DNA of 64,000 nucleotides from Macrolepiota albuminosa (GCA_027475525.1 JAMWFC010000111.1:248001-312000); one strand, 5' to 3'. Counted from the stretch's first letter, positions 21,893 through 33,475 are shown. Notes: generated by a model from the sequence alone, not told the origin. A program made the numbers and translations.

Positions 21893-24268
21893 TCGGAGAC
21901 GAAATGGTCTTTCTCACCACAGAGTATGCAGACACCCTCTCTTCTCTGTCGTTCCTGCACATCCATCAGGACTTCGATCCAAGGTCGTCCCTTCTTTTGA
22001 AGCCGGTTGGCCCGGAGGGCCTCCTCATCCCATTCGTCGTCGAAGTCGAAATCTTCGGGGTCTTCCGGGAGTTCCTCGGGGCTTGGCGCGTCGCCCGGGT
22101 CGTGGGTGGCCACGGCGGCGTTGAGTTGGGCCTGGGGGCAGACGCCGCTGCTGGGGTTAGCATTGGGCAGGCCGTGACTCACCGGGGGTCGGCCGCCGGG
22201 GAACGCGGGGGGACCGGGGTTCCAACTTTGGGGGTTGGGGGTTTTGCCGGAGGGCCAAGGGGGTCCTCCCCTAGGGTTCCAGAGGGGTCAGGAGTTTGAG
22301 TACTCGCTGCGGTCTTCCCAGTAGCGTTGGTTGATCTGCATGACGAGGGCCTTGTATCCGTCATAGGAGGGTTGTTTCGGGGCAAGTTGGAGGACATCCT
22401 TGATACGTTGCGGCAGGGCGCGGCGGAGGGCGCTGTAGTTCCAACCTGTCTTGTAAGCTTCCTTTTCAAAACGTATGATGAAGGTAGTGAAACGTTCTTC
22501 AGAGCGCATCTGGAGGTTGAAAAGGTTGTTCTCGGCTTCGGCCACGGTGTTGTAGATCCCGAATTTCCCGGAAAACTCGTCGACGAAGGCTTGCCAGCGA
22601 GCGAGTGCTGGGTTGTTGGGGTCGAACTGGATGAGGGCCGTGTAGTGATCGAAGGCGATCTCCTGGAGGTACGATGCGGCAAAGGCCACCCAGGAGCTGT
22701 CAACCTGAAACGTGAGCGGCTTTGCCTGAAATGTATTGAGACACTGAGTGAGGAAGGTACACCATTTTCGGGGGTCTCGGCCCATGAAAGCGTTGGGCTT
22801 TTGAATGTCCAGTTGTCTCTCGTGGGCGAGGGCGTCGTGAGTGTCGTCCGGTCCGGCAGCGTTGTGGGGAGGGGGGCCAGCATTGTAATAGTAGTAGTAG
22901 TGATTACCCCCCCCTCCTTGAGGAGGAAAAGCACCAAGGGCGGGACCCCACCCGCTGGGAGGTTCTCCTCTGGGTGGCTCACCTGGGGGTCCACGCCCGG
23001 GAGGCCCATTGTCCCAGGAGGGTTCGTTCCTGCCAGGAGGGGGCCCGGGTCTCCCTCCACGCAGGGAGTGGCGGAGGTGGAGGGCCTGAGGGTCGTCCTC
23101 GAGGTTTGGCTGGGGGCAGAGGCGGTCGGGGAGGGTTTGGCGGAGGGGGGTCGGGAGCTGGGTCGGGTGCCAGGTTGTGCGGGGGCCGTTCAATCCGGGA
23201 GGGTCGTGCTTGCATCGGGAGTTGCGGGGGGTTTTGTAGGTGGAAGTGGGGTGGCAGATCGCAGCGGAAGTTGCGTTCCGGAGGGGCCAGGGCTGAGGGA
23301 GGGGGCGGTACCGGGACGAGCGCGGGGGCGGGATGCGGTTCGTTGTTGCCACGTGAGAGCTCGTCAATGTAGCACAGCATGTCGTCCGTGCTAGGGGTGT
23401 CTGCGCGGGGTCTGCCGGGGGTCGGGTGTTGTCTGTTCACAGGAGGGGTTCCAGGGGTCTTTGGGGCTGTCCCCAGGTCTCGAAGGTACTAGGAACGGAG
23501 TTAGCCCTGCAGCGAGTTGACAAGCCTACCGTGCGGGCAGCGGGTTGATCAAAGAGGCCTCCAGTCAGGTTGAGGGACCGCAATATGGCTGAGGTGTTTT
23601 GTCGCTCTTCCCGTTGTCATTGTTCCGCGGGGGCTGTCAGGGCTGCCAGGGCCGGCTCCGGGGGTTCCCGTTGAACGTGAATCGAGCGACCTGGATCCGC
23701 AGGGTTGTTGAGGGGTCGAGGGGAGGGGAACGCATGGACTTCGTCAAGCAGCTGCTGCAATTCTTCTCAGAGGATCGTATTGCGCCTATACTTTACCATA
23801 GTTTGCTCCAGGAGTTCTCCTCGTGTGAGGCGGTCCCCGAACTTGACCAAGCAATGAGCCCATTCCTCTGGAGTGCCTTTGAAGTCGTCGTGCCCGAATT
23901 CCGTGAGCAGCGCCTTTGTCCGTTGAGCGAAGTCCTCTGGCGTGATCCTGAGGGAGCGGAGTACTTCGTCCCGTTGCCGTTCATACTCCTCGAGGCGTCG
24001 TCGTCCCATTGGTGAGGGAGAGGTTCGAGCAGGTGGAGCGGCGGCCAGGTAGTGGCGAGGGGGGTAGTCGAGGTAGGGGGGTCCTCGGAGTTCTCGGGGT
24101 TGGGGAACGGGGCGCTGGTAGCCGTAGTAGGGGGTGAGTGCAAAGGGGCCCTCGCTGGGGAGAATCGGGCAAGGTCCACTGGGTACTGGTGGGGTCTCCG
24201 GCAGGCCCCCGGGGATGCTCCGGTACGAGGGGACCTCCACGGGTCGTGCCATGGCTAAGTTGGGCGGA

Positions 24269-24422
24269 GGGGCCCAGCTGGCTGAGGGCCCCAGATCATA
24301 GAGGGATGGGTCGGGGGCCCAGTGGCGGTGGAGGTATGGAGGTTAGGGGCCCAGCTGGCTGAGGGCCCCAGATCATAGAGGGATGGGTCGGGGGCCCAGT
24401 GGCGGTGGAGGTATGGAGGTTC
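24269..24422. repeat. Exact 77-bp tandem duplication
   Basis: GGGGCCCAGCTGGCTGAGGG at 24269 and 24346. It shifts the C gag frame; the two frames join if one copy is ignored. Confidence 0.9.
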
Positions 24423-24562
24423 GTATGGGAGGGGTGGATAGACGGGGTGGGGGGTCTGTGCAGAGTAATGCTCGGGTACCGGGTGCCCGTAGGGGTCGGT
24501 CTGGTAGCCCGTGGGGTAGTAAGTGTGAGTATACGTAGCCATCAAGAACGGTGTAAGGAGGG

Positions 24563-24575
24563 AGTCTTGATATTA
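24563..24575 (-). other. Self-primer binding site of chromovirus C
   Basis: The minus-strand TAATATCAAGACT lies directly against the 5' LTR end. Its reverse complement AGTCTTGATATTA occurs once in each LTR (13853-13865, 25027-25039) on the sense strand, 13 of 13 bases. This is the arrangement used by self-primed Tf1/sushi elements. Confidence 0.8.
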
Positions 24576-24661
24576 TGTCAGGTTCCGCTGAGTCGGGGGC
24601 TTTCCGGGAAAGCGATTGCCCTTACAATGCGGACTTGACCCACGGATACTCGGGTGTCTGG

Positions 24662-24815
24662 AACTCCGGGGCTAGGACTCCGGGGTTCAAGACGTGGACA
24701 GGGGAATCCCGGGAGAGGGGACTTAGTCTGGGGGTTTTAACTCCGGGGCTAGGACTCCGGGGTTCAAGACGTGGACAGGGGAATCCCGGGAGAGGGGACT
24801 TAGTCTGGGGGTTTT
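24662..24815. repeat. Exact 77-bp tandem duplication
   Basis: AACTCCGGGGCTAGGACTCC at 24662 and 24739, in the 5' LTR of C. Confidence 0.9.
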
Positions 24816-25026
24816 TGGGGGTGGGTAACCAGGGAGTTCGGGTGGGGGTCGAGTCGTGAACCGGAGGTTCTAAGACGAGACCAAGTTAGTAAGTTAGAGT
24901 CGCGAAGTGCGTACCAGTCTTAGAGCACGCGATTATCCAAGCATGCCAGTCAAGCGTGCCAGTCAATGCGTACCAGTCAAATAGAGGGCACGCAACAATC
25001 CAAGTAATGCAATGTAACAGTGTATG

Positions 25027-25070
25027 TAATATCAAGACTAGCAAATACAACAGGGAACTATGCTATAAGT
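25027..25070 (-). promoter_or_regulatory. Probable LTR core promoter and transcript start of C
   Basis: If self-priming holds, the RNA starts at AGTCTTGATATTA (25039 downward). A TATA-like ACTTATA on minus lies at 25064-25070, about 25-31 nt upstream, a plausible TATA spacing. Confidence 0.5.
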
Positions 25071-25403
25071 ACTACGGGACTGGGTCTCGGGGTTCCGGGA
25101 TGTCTGGGATGGATTTCGGGGGTCATTGAGTAGCGGCAGGGGCTGCATACCGGGATCACATGTGTGGGGCGCGCGATCAATTGGCGTGGATGGAGCCGTG
25201 ATGCGTGATGCGTGATGGCCGGGAACGAGTTGCGTGATCCAATCGTTGATCGGGGCTGGTGGCGGCTGATGGCGGTCCTTGATGCGCGTGATGGCAGTGT
25301 CAGCAGTTGTGATGGCGGGCGTGTCCTGTGGGGTCAAAGGGAGGGTCCCAGATGGTGTTCCGGGGGTGTCCCGGGGTGGGCCCGGAGGGGAAGGGTTGTG
25401 ACA

Positions 25404-25611
25404 GTGGAGTTACTGACCTCACTTAAATAAAGGAATACATAGCATGCTACATCTCATATGACATAGCAGAAATCCAGACTGGTCTTCCCAAGTTTGCAGC
25501 TCTTGTGCCTGGTGCACAACCAGCTATTGGTGCTACCTATGAACAATGAGAAATGGCAGTCATTCAGCTCTACCCTGGCACTAAGGAAGCTATCTGATAC
25601 ATAGTAAATAA
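25404..25611 (+). pseudogene. D1 gag fragment
   Basis: It resumes gag where C interrupted it (GTTACTGACC... aligns with the young gag after the YLFRDC codons). It is decayed and ends where a family-A solo LTR inserts. Confidence 0.8.
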
Positions 25612-26536
25612 TGATAGACCCCATACAGGATCAGCACATTAATGGCAGGCTACGGCAACATGGCACTGGCTCAGGATACCTTAGCGTGCGCTAATTAACC
25701 AATTTTTGCAATATTCGATGGCCGCACACAGCAAGAAGCAGATCCGATCAATGATAGCGCTGACGGCAGACAGAATGACAACTGACAGATGGCATCAGTC
25801 ACTGACAACAGCGCTTAGCAAGAAGACTGATGATCTATCAAAAACTGACGGACAGCTTGGTGTTTGATCTTGGTGTCTGACATCGCTTAGCACCTCAATT
25901 TGGTGCCTGGCATTGCTTAGTATTTTAAACAGACAGAAGGTTGATGGATTGATGGTTTAGCGTCGCAATCTCCTGGCATCACTAAGTGTCTTGAATGAAC
26001 GGTAGGCATCTGAAACCATTGGAGCCACCCCATAAAATTTTCTAAGTTCACTACACTTTGGCATTATTAGTTACTTGGCGACAGTGACCTTGTTGTAGTA
26101 TAAAAGTGCTTACCAATTTGTACATAGGACAATTAGCACAGAGTTTCCTGCCCCCCTTACTCCAGTTTCCCTTACGATCTAAGTCTCATTTATAGTTGGC
26201 AACGTCAAAGTCATTGGCAGTTGCAGACTATCACTAGCCCACAACATACTTGTGCCTTGCAGTTACAGCAGGCATTAACGATGCTTAGACTGCGCTAAGC
26301 TTACCGTGTTCTTGCCACTTATATTGCCATGTTCACTTACCGCTTCTTCCTTAGGTGCTTTTACCTTAGCGCTTGACACTTGCCGACTCCTTTCCGACCT
26401 TACCTTATATTTCATAGGCGCGTTCTCTGGGACCTGCCCGGAACTCCCCTCATCACTTTTAGTGCACCCAATGCAAGCTTTTGGCATGGTAACACTATTA
26501 CTACATTTGTTACTGACCAAACTTTGGGTGTCATCA
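25612..26536 (+). mobile_element. Solo LTR, family A, inside D1 gag
   Basis: TGATAGACCCC to GTGTCATCA, 925 bp, with 4-bp flanks ATAA and ACAA differing by one transition. The gag text is continuous across it when compared with the young copy. It keeps more CpG than the D1 LTR, so it looks younger than its host. Confidence 0.85.
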
Positions 26537-28100
26537 ACAAACTTCAGAAACTTGTTCAGGACTCTTTTAACAATGGCACATACTCTCTTGGCACTTTCTC
26601 CATGTACTATCAGGAATTCCAGAAGGTCACCAGATGGCTTTTATAGAATGGCAAACTTTACATCAATGAGAAATGTCGCCTATTCCAACAAGGCATCCCA
26701 ACATCACTATGGACTTGTATCACTAGGCACTTGGAAATTGTGCAACCAACCCATCATCCTGAGGAACCTTATGCAGTCACCAACATCTTTGAGGCAGGTA
26801 AATGGGTTTTGAAAGGTACTGACACAAGCATCAGCATTAGCATGCACATGCAACACACTAGGATGACTCTACCCAAGCACCCCAATGATATCCTTCCCAT
26901 TCTGACTCCTGCCACTCCTTTCACTGCTGACTTTGTTAAGAAAGAGAATTTTAATGCTGCCATTGCCTCCACCATAACCCAAATTGGAACAATGATCACC
27001 ACCAGTATGACTGCCAACCATACCACTAACATTCTCAGATCCAACCTTTGTCACTTCTGTGGTGAAATTGGGCATATAATGACATAAGAACGCTGTGCCA
27101 CCCTGGAAAACTATATCTGGCAAGGTAAAGTATACAAAGCCCTTGACAGCAAGGTTGTTCTGACCACTGGCACTACCATACCAAACTACCCAGAGCTCAA
27201 GACCTACCAGGAACAGATAGACAAGTAGCACAGGTACAACCCAGGACAGATCATTACTAGCACACTCTCAGGAAATGCTAATCCTGATCCTGACCAGGCA
27301 GCACAGCAATGGATGATCTACAAGATTTTGTATTTTGACAGCATTAGTGACCATCCCAGCTTCTCTCAGGAAGAGCACATCTCCAAGCTGGAGCAGGAAC
27401 TCAACTTGCTTAAAAACCAGGTATTTGACAGTGTCAAGATTAAACAGCCCAAGCAGCCTCTTCATAGTTACAAGCCCATGCCAACCACTAGCGACCCTTT
27501 CTTGTCTTCAGTTCCTAATGCTCCACCTGCTCCTGCTGCTTCATTGATGCCTACCACACCCACTCCTGCCATACCGCCCACCATATCTACTTCTGTTTCC
27601 AATGCTTCTTTGCCACCTTTCTATTCTTATGCTGGTCTTTCTGATAGGTATCACGCTCCTGCTCAACGCAACTTTGCTGCTCCTGAGAAATGTCCTGAAC
27701 GCGGTTACTGTCCCACCATGCCAATTTTCAACATTGAGAAATCCAATCATGTCTTCAGCCGCATTATGAAAATGCCAGTTACTCTCTCAGTAGAAGAACT
27801 CTGCAGCATTGTGCCAGACATTAGGAACCAAGTCAAGACTACAGTCACTCCTCAATGCCCCTTAGCAACTACTGTTACCAAGGTCAATGAGTTGGATGAT
27901 GCACTTCCTGATTTCTCTGTCACTACTGACCTGCCTGTCACTCTCAGTGCCAACACTCTTTTGGCTGAATCTGTTACTAACGCTACCTCTGTCAACCCCA
28001 TGGAAACATATATGAGGTCGCTAAAGCATAGAGAGGATCCTGCCATCCTTACCATTGCTCAGGATTTGCACACTATCAGATCTGTCATGCTTATCTTTAA
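26537..28100 (+). pseudogene. D1 gag: capsid, zinc knuckle, Pro-rich tail
   Basis: It aligns with codons from ~110 of the young gag to just before protease. Recognisable pieces are YSLGTFSMYYQEFQKVTRWLL, the knuckle CHFCGEIGHIMT and a long open piece at 27313-28155 with SDRYHAPAQRNFAAPEKCP and SVEELCSIVPDIRNQVK. The site matching the 77-bp duplication of the young copy reads straight through (TNATSVNPMETYMRS), which shows the ancestral frame. Confidence 0.88.
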
Positions 28101-29072
28101 TGATGCCCAAATTGAGCTGAGTACTGTGTGGACTATCACTAGTACAGCTACTTAGCCAATATAGCTTTGGGCATGCTAAGTGTGTGAGAGAGTCCCAGAC
28201 AGGTCTCAGAGAACATACAGTAGGCAAGAGATTGGTAGCAAGGAAAGTGGGTGATTGGAGGTGCGCTAAACGTTGCTAAGAAAAGGCGCTAAGAGTCACT
28301 AAGAGAAAGTGCTAAGAGTTGCTAAGCAAAAGCGCTAAGAGTCACTAAGGGAAGGCACTAAGAGGCGCTAAGTGTTAGCACCTAAAATGAGATGATAAAA
28401 TAACAAGTTTGCTTAGCAGATCTAAGCATAAACACCAAGCTGTAGTTGCAAGGTGCTAAGAGATTATAGAGATAGAGAAAGAGAGAGAACTAAAGCAGAG
28501 TCTTCTTGCTGACATGGTCAACAAAAGGTAGTCTGTTGCATATGGTGACCAAAATGTTGGGATACAATCCCTACTGCCAAATTGATGATGTGCTATTAAC
28601 AAAAAGTAAGTATTTATAGTAAAGAAAGTTAGCCAATGCTAAGGGGTTAAGCACCACTAGAGGGTGGTGAACTGATAAGAATGTAAATAAGTGTGGTGAA
28701 TTGAATTGTATGATAAAAAAGTCCATAATAATGCTGTCCATGAAAATACTTTATCATTCTTTCCTGTAAGCGCTGCCACTGGCTAAGAGCATTATTCCGG
28801 TTTGACTGATGCCAAGTGTCTGTGTAAATGTATAGCCTTGGAGTGCAAGTGACAAGGTGCGGCGAGGTGTCAACAGTGGTGCAAAGAGTAAGTGGTGCCA
28901 TAAAAAGTGGTCTGAGAGTAATTGGAGTCCGTAGCTGTGAGTTATTAGTGTAAAAATATGAAAAAAATAGTGCTAGAAGCACTAGAGCGTGGTGCTTCTG
29001 GTGGTACCAGTGGGCTAATGTGAGGTGTGGGTATTGGTGCTATTTGTAGCCAGCCATAGTAGGAGCTCATCA
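28101..29072 (-). mobile_element. Solo LTR, family A, inverted, decayed
   Basis: It opens TGATGCCCAAA and closes near GAGCTCATCA, the reverse complement of family-A ends. It includes AGTCCCAGACAGG..CTCAGAGAACA, matching the LTR 3' part. The middle has a cluster of CGCTAAGAGTCACTAAG-like units (28262-28375). It separates D1 gag from D1 protease. The target duplication is not clear. Confidence 0.75.
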
Positions 29073-29540
29073 CCGTCAACAACAAGAGTGAGGTAGAGGC
29101 CATTGTGGATAGTGGCTTCCAGATCATCTTTATGGCTGCCAAAGTCACCAATGACCTCGGACTGATTTATGATTCCAACTTCATTCTGAACATGCAAAGC
29201 ACTAATGGTACTGTTGACAGATCTCTTGGACTTGCCAAAAACGTGCTGTGCACTATTGGTGACATTACATTTTACCTGCAGATTTACATTTTTTGTTTTT
29301 CCACTTATGACCTCCTTCTTGGCAGACTCTTCAATGTTTTGGCGTGCTCAGTTGTTAAAACCCTTACCAATGAAAAAACAACTTTAACTATTAGTGACCC
29401 CAATTCTGGCATCCAACACACCATACTGACATTCCTTAGGGGACAATGGAAAGGTATATGTGGCAAGCTGCCAGAGTTCACTAAGCATCACACCAGTGAA
29501 CACCCTTACCAGTGTTTTCACAAACTATCAAGGAGGTGAT
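29073..29540 (+). pseudogene. D1 protease domain
   Basis: It reads IVDSGFQIIFMAAKVTNDLG, then ILNMQSTNGTVDRSLGLAKN and YDLLLGRLFNVLA, an aspartic retropepsin of the young family-A type. It is one of the better kept parts of D1. It stops at a family-E LTR with GTGAT on both sides. Confidence 0.88.
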
Positions 29541-30115
29541 TGTAAGGGCGACCTTTAGAGGCTGTGGCTTAGTCACACAGCTGGCAGAGAGAGATCCAAA
29601 GTGTATTAGAATATATACTGACAATATCATAGTAGCTACTCACCTGGCAGAGGGAGATCCAAAGAGAACAAGTCTAGGGATTCCCTATGCCAGGTTGGAC
29701 ACTTCTGGGGCCTCTGAAGCATGGAAAACAACTGTACAGTACAACAAAACCTTAAAAACTCAAAAATTGCCTATACAAACAATTGCACAAATAAGAGGCA
29801 AACTCTGGCAAACTCTGGCTTATATAAGCAGTCTGGAAGCAGTGCTGAGGGGCCCACACTTGTCTGAATGGTAGCTAAAGAACCAGAGCACCTCAAGAGC
29901 TGAGAGTAGTACTAACAGATAGTGTTGAAAGAATAGAAACAGTAAAATGAAATAATGTCAGAAGAAATAAGAGAATGAATGAAAGAAGAGTGAAGAGATA
30001 AGTGAAAGAATAGAAACAGTAAAATGAAATAATGTCAGAAGAAATAAGAGAATGAATGAAAGAAGAGTGAAGAGATAAGGAATGAGAAAAGGAAGAAATG
30101 AGGAGTCCCCTGACA
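29541..30115 (+). mobile_element. Solo LTR, family E, perfect 5-bp TSD
   Basis: TGTAAGGGCGACC to CCCCTGACA, flanked by GTGAT at 29536-29540 and 30116-30120. It is 575 bp, of which 77 are an exact duplication. The 54 bp to its right (30116-30169) are D1 sequence at the protease-pol junction. Confidence 0.9.
29927..30080. repeat. Exact 77-bp tandem duplication
   Basis: GAAAGAATAGAAACAGTAAA at 29927 and 30004. The sister LTR at 31374 has one copy. Confidence 0.9.
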
Positions 30116-30169
30116 GTGATTGGTGACAATCATGGAGATGTAGTGCTAACACTAGAGTATGACCATGCT

Positions 30170-30343
30170 TGTAACAGAGCGTCACACTCGCTACTAGCAT
30201 CAACGACACTATAGGTATCCAGTAGAGTATTACATAAGATAACATCTTGTATTCACTCTAGTTCTAGTCAATCTAATACTGTGGTCTGATTCAGCACTGT
30301 GTGATACACACAAGATAGTTCTAACTCGTAACCAATGATTACA
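30170..30343 (+). repeat. 5' LTR of element F
   Basis: 174 bp, starts TGTAACAGAGCGTCAC, ends ACCAATGATTACA. No tRNA-type TGG primer site is visible right after it. Confidence 0.85.
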
Positions 30344-30454
30344 TTTTTTTGAATCTTCTGCTATCGGCTTTAGACTCTAGGCTTGTTACCGACTAGGCAA
30401 CTCATCACCAAAACCTCTTGATTTCTGTTGACATCACGTCAAAAACGTGCTTCC

Positions 30455-31373
30455 ATGACTGGTTACCTTGATCTGGACCCTCTGTTCCCAGCTGCAGACA
30501 CAGGTGACCCACCTGCATCTCAAGCTGTAAAGACCCAATCCACGTCTGCATACCAGCCCATGCCAAAGCAGGATGAAAAGATATCTCGCAATGTCAGCAC
30601 AAGCTTTGAAATGCTGAGTGGGCTATCCATATCACGGATGATGTCCATTGTATGGCCTGGTGGTAAACCAGGAGAGAGATCCACGGTCTCAGGAGTGTCG
30701 CTGCGAGCGAGCCAAATGCCTTCATTGATGTATCCAGTACTGCCCAAGAGCTCATCAGCTCAGTCCAAAGGTCAACCGGACCTTACTCAGTACTTGGAAA
30801 TGGTACAAGGCAGCGCATTCACACATAGTACTCCATTCCGGACAGCGCCAACTGAGCAACATTTGGAGTATGTGGCAGATGCTGCCACTGAACCAGGACC
30901 ATTGTCAGTGACAACACAAGGACAGAAGCAAGGACCAGCAATAGTGGCCAATAAGGAGAACAACAAGGCTGTAAGGTTGGAGAAGGCATTGTCAGCGCCT
31001 AGAATACCAGAGTTGCATAGAAGAGCCAGCAAACAGCTGCAAGTGAGGCATGGAGGCCTCAGGAGAGCTCTGGATTTAGAATCCGAGCTGGAATCCTCAG
31101 ATGATGAGGAAAGCAAGAGGTTGCATTCGACCCTGTCTATCCAGCTACAGCTAGTATTGGATTGATATCCAGCAGTCGTGAAGGAATTGACACAAAAGTG
31201 TCTGCAGCTTTACATAGTAAAGCACCTACAGTTACTGGCTGCTAGGAGTCACGATGTACCTCGTGCAGATTCAACTGAATATATTGAATTATTTATGCAT
31301 ATCTTCGAACTTGAAGTGGTGGGATATCTCAAGCGCAAAATGGTGCAAGGGTCAGCAGTCTCAATGGCCACTC
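30455..31373 (+). CDS. Element F N-terminal ORF, function unknown
   Basis: From the ATG at 30455 it reads MTGYLDLDPLFPAADTGD for about 237 codons to 31165. It contains Ser/Pro-rich text, an acidic stretch (LESELESSDDEESKR) and no known catalytic motif. A second short open piece (ELTQKCLQLYIVKHLQLL, YIELFMHIFELEVVGYLKRK) continues to the family-E LTR at 31374. It is probably the N-terminal part of the F gag polyprotein. Confidence 0.5.
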
Positions 31374-31872
31374 TGTAAAGGCGACCTCTAGAGGCTGTGG
31401 CTCAGTCACACAGCTGGCAGAGGGAGATCCAAAGTGTATTAGAATATATACTGACAATATCAAGGTAGCTACTCACCTGGCAGAGGGAGATCCAAAGAGA
31501 ACAAGTCTAGGGATTCTCTATGCCAGGTTGGATGCTTCTGGGGCCTCTGAAGCATGGGAAACAACTGTACAGTACAACAAAACCTTAAAAACTCGAAAAT
31601 TGCCTACACAAATACTTGTACAAATAAGGGGCAAACTCTGGCAAACTCTGGCTTATATAAGTGGTCTGGAAGTGGTGCTGAGTGGGCCCACACTTGTCTG
31701 AATGGTGGCTAAAGAACCAGAGCATCTCAAGGGCTGAGAGTAGTACTAACAGATAGTGTTGAAAGAATAGAAACAGTGAAATGAAATAATATCAGAAGAA
31801 ATAAGAGAATGAATGGAAGGAGAGTGAAGAGATAAGGAGTGAGAGAAGGAAGAAATGAGGAGTCCCCTGACA
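31374..31872 (+). mobile_element. Solo LTR, family E, perfect 5-bp TSD, in element F
   Basis: TGTAAAGGCGACC to CCCTGACA, 499 bp, flanked by CACTC on both sides. It is the undisturbed reference copy of this LTR family in the window. Confidence 0.92.
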
Positions 31873-31939
31873 CACTCCAGCCAACTCAGTAGAATGTGAA
31901 ATGAGCGTGCACCGATGAGCGCCATTAATTGCGGATGCA

Positions 31940-32191
31940 ATGGAATTGCTAAATGCACCTCGTCAGGCCAATGAGTCTCAGCAAGACTATGTTAGGCGTC
32001 AAAATGCTGCAAACCGGCAATGCATTGTCAGTGGAGTGCCTCAGCAGGCATTGTCCGAGGTAGAGACTGTGACAACAACTCCAGCAGAGCCAGAGGCACT
32101 ACTTGCAGTGCAGGAGGTTAAGACACCTCAAAAGCAAGTCACTATCAAGGAAGAGGTGGACAAAGTCCATATTCTTGAGGAGCAAACGTGA
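31940..32191 (+). pseudogene. Element F coding fragment
   Basis: It is open for 84 codons (ELLNAPRQANESQQDYVRRQ, TPQKQVTIKEEVDKVHI). This is hydrophilic, gag-linker-like text between the LTR and the capsid region. The stretch from 32192 to 32557 has no clear coding text, though Asp/His/Asn-rich codons suggest a diverged linker. Confidence 0.45.
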
Positions 32192-32557
32192 CCACGATGC
32201 GTAGTGCGACGTGTCCACCTAGTGGATAACTGGAATGAACACGTCAATTACCAGAGGATACACAACCAGGACTTGCACGATCATGGTGAGCCGTTGATTG
32301 ACAACTAGGGGGTAGCCTTTGAAGGGTGTGAGGATGTAACGCCTGTTGATGACATGTGGCGACAATTCACGGCTCAAACTGCTGAACTGGACAGAGATCC
32401 AGGTGGTAGTGATGATAGTAGTGATCACTATGAGAGGAGGAAGCCAAATCATTGCAATAACAACGGTGGAAGTCATGATCATAGGAATAATGATTGAGAC
32501 AATAATAATTGTTGTAATGGTGGCAGGCATGGTGGTGGATTACCAGCAGAGCAAGAA

Positions 32558-33475
32558 GTGAGGCAACAGCCCACCTCAAGGCTGGAAAGAACGGCCAATG
32601 AACACCTGTTTTGCAGTCCTCAGACATTTTTGATGCCCGCACCTCATGAGTTGCGTGAAACTATGCCTGGAATGAATAAGGCGGTGAGGATCCATATGGA
32701 TCATATGCATGACCGCCTTACTCGTCTGGTGGATGACTCCCTTGGAGTCAGGTTTAAATTTCCTGCGGGGGTAAGTCCCTGCAAATCTGATGGTAAGCAC
32801 ATACGTGCATATGCTGGAGGGCATAGGTTCTCCCAGTTGGAGGACTGGGCCATGGACATCTGCTACCACCTGGCAGCCTGCTGCTATGGTAGAGACAACA
32901 TGGACCAGGAGAGGATATTTGTGCTACACAAATTCATGGAGGGAGAGGCTTGGAATTGGTTCCGTCACCATGTCCTCCACATTAATTGCAACAAATTGCA
33001 TTGGACATTTAAAGAAGTTCTGATAGGATTGTATAATCAATTTGTCAATGCTGCAACGATGCAGAAAGCTTGGGATACCTTTAGAAAGGCAGTGTATAAT
33101 GCTAAGACTAGTGTCCAGACATTTTATGATGATCTGGTGGGCCATGCACAGAATATGGCAGTCTATCCAGATGAATACACAATTCATGAGACATTCCTGG
33201 ACAGAATACCAGCAGATATGAGGAGGGCATTGATACGCAACGACAATTTGTCTCTGGAGGTCAATACTGTGACTGAGTTCTTGGCATATGCCATTTGCTA
33301 TGAGCAGTCAACACGTAGTGCAAATTATTATGAACAGCATAGTTCACGCCGAGGACCCATGAACCATCAGGCAGTGAAGGTGGGAACCTTTCTGGCTAAA
33401 CGGTTGGAGATGGAGAACAATTGCAATCCGCAATTTGTCATACACAAGACAATCCCTGGAGGCCAACAGCCTTGA
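32558..33475 (+). CDS. Element F gag capsid domain
   Basis: The open frame of 305 codons contains FSQLEDWAMDICYHLAACCY, GEAWNWFRHHVLH, LIGLYNQFVNAATMQKAWDT and FYDDLVGHAQNMAVYPDEYT, then FLDRIPADMRRALI. This is the retrotransposon gag fold seen in Ty3/gypsy elements of Agaricomycetes. The first ATG with good context may be at 32633 (MPAPHELRETMPGMNK). It is followed in the next frame by the knuckle. Confidence 0.8.
   Translation: MRQQPTSRLERTANEHLFCSPQTFLMPAPHELRETMPGMNKAVRIHMDHMHDRLTRLVDDSLGVRFKFPAGVSPCKSDGKHIRAYAGGHRFSQLEDWAMDICYHLAACCYGRDNMDQERIFVLHKFMEGEAWNWFRHHVLHINCNKLHWTFKEVLIGLYNQFVNAATMQKAWDTFRKAVYNAKTSVQTFYDDLVGHAQNMAVYPDEYTIHETFLDRIPADMRRALIRNDNLSLEVNTVTEFLAYAICYEQSTRSANYYEQHSSRRGPMNHQAVKVGTFLAKRLEMENNCNPQFVIHKTIPGGQQP

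Larger units (their letters stand above)
21799..24542 (-). pseudogene. Chromovirus C gag: capsid and zinc knuckle
   Basis: The ATG at 24542 opens MATYTHTYYPTGYQTDPYG, matching the B gag start. Then come a Pro-rich region, a helical segment (RQRDEVLRSLRITPEDFAQR), a Pro/Gly-rich linker, a Tyr run and the capsid (LDIQKPNAFMGRDPRKW, FNLQMRSEERFTTFIIRF). A CCHC knuckle CILCGEKDHFVSEC (CX2CX4HX4C) follows. In-frame stops lie after TIL (23767), after EYSNS (22288) and after CPK (21880); several fit CGA to TGA. A 77-bp duplication at 24269 breaks the N-terminus. The natural end would be ENDPAI-TAG at 21799, shared with B. Confidence 0.88.
13402..25403 (-). mobile_element. Chromovirus C (Ty3/gypsy with chromodomain), full length
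   Basis: Two 828-bp LTRs (TGTCAGG...GTGACA in plus orientation) enclose a 10.3-kb interior. GTGGA repeats perfectly at 13397-13401 and 25404-25408. Sense is minus: 5' LTR, adjacent PBS, gag, two protease-like domains, RT, RNase H, integrase, chromodomain, antisense accessory gene, PPT, 3' LTR. It interrupts D1 gag and is itself split by LTR G. RT lost a catalytic Asp and several CGA codons have become TGA, so it is not autonomous. Confidence 0.93.
24576..25403 (-). repeat. 5' LTR of chromovirus C
   Basis: 828 bp, TGTCAGG to GTGACA in plus orientation, flanked on the right by GTGGA. It carries its own 77-bp duplication at 24662. Confidence 0.92.

Noticed and set aside
22327..23394. 355-codon plus-strand ORF opposite C gag
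   Set aside because: It is the mirror of the gag frame, Gly/Val-rich, with no motif. The minus strand has capsid and knuckle homology with B.
28262..28375. Regularly spaced GCTAAGAG units as a CRISPR-like array
   Set aside because: Units are short, irregular and inside an inverted family-A LTR; no spacers and no cas genes, and the organism is eukaryotic.
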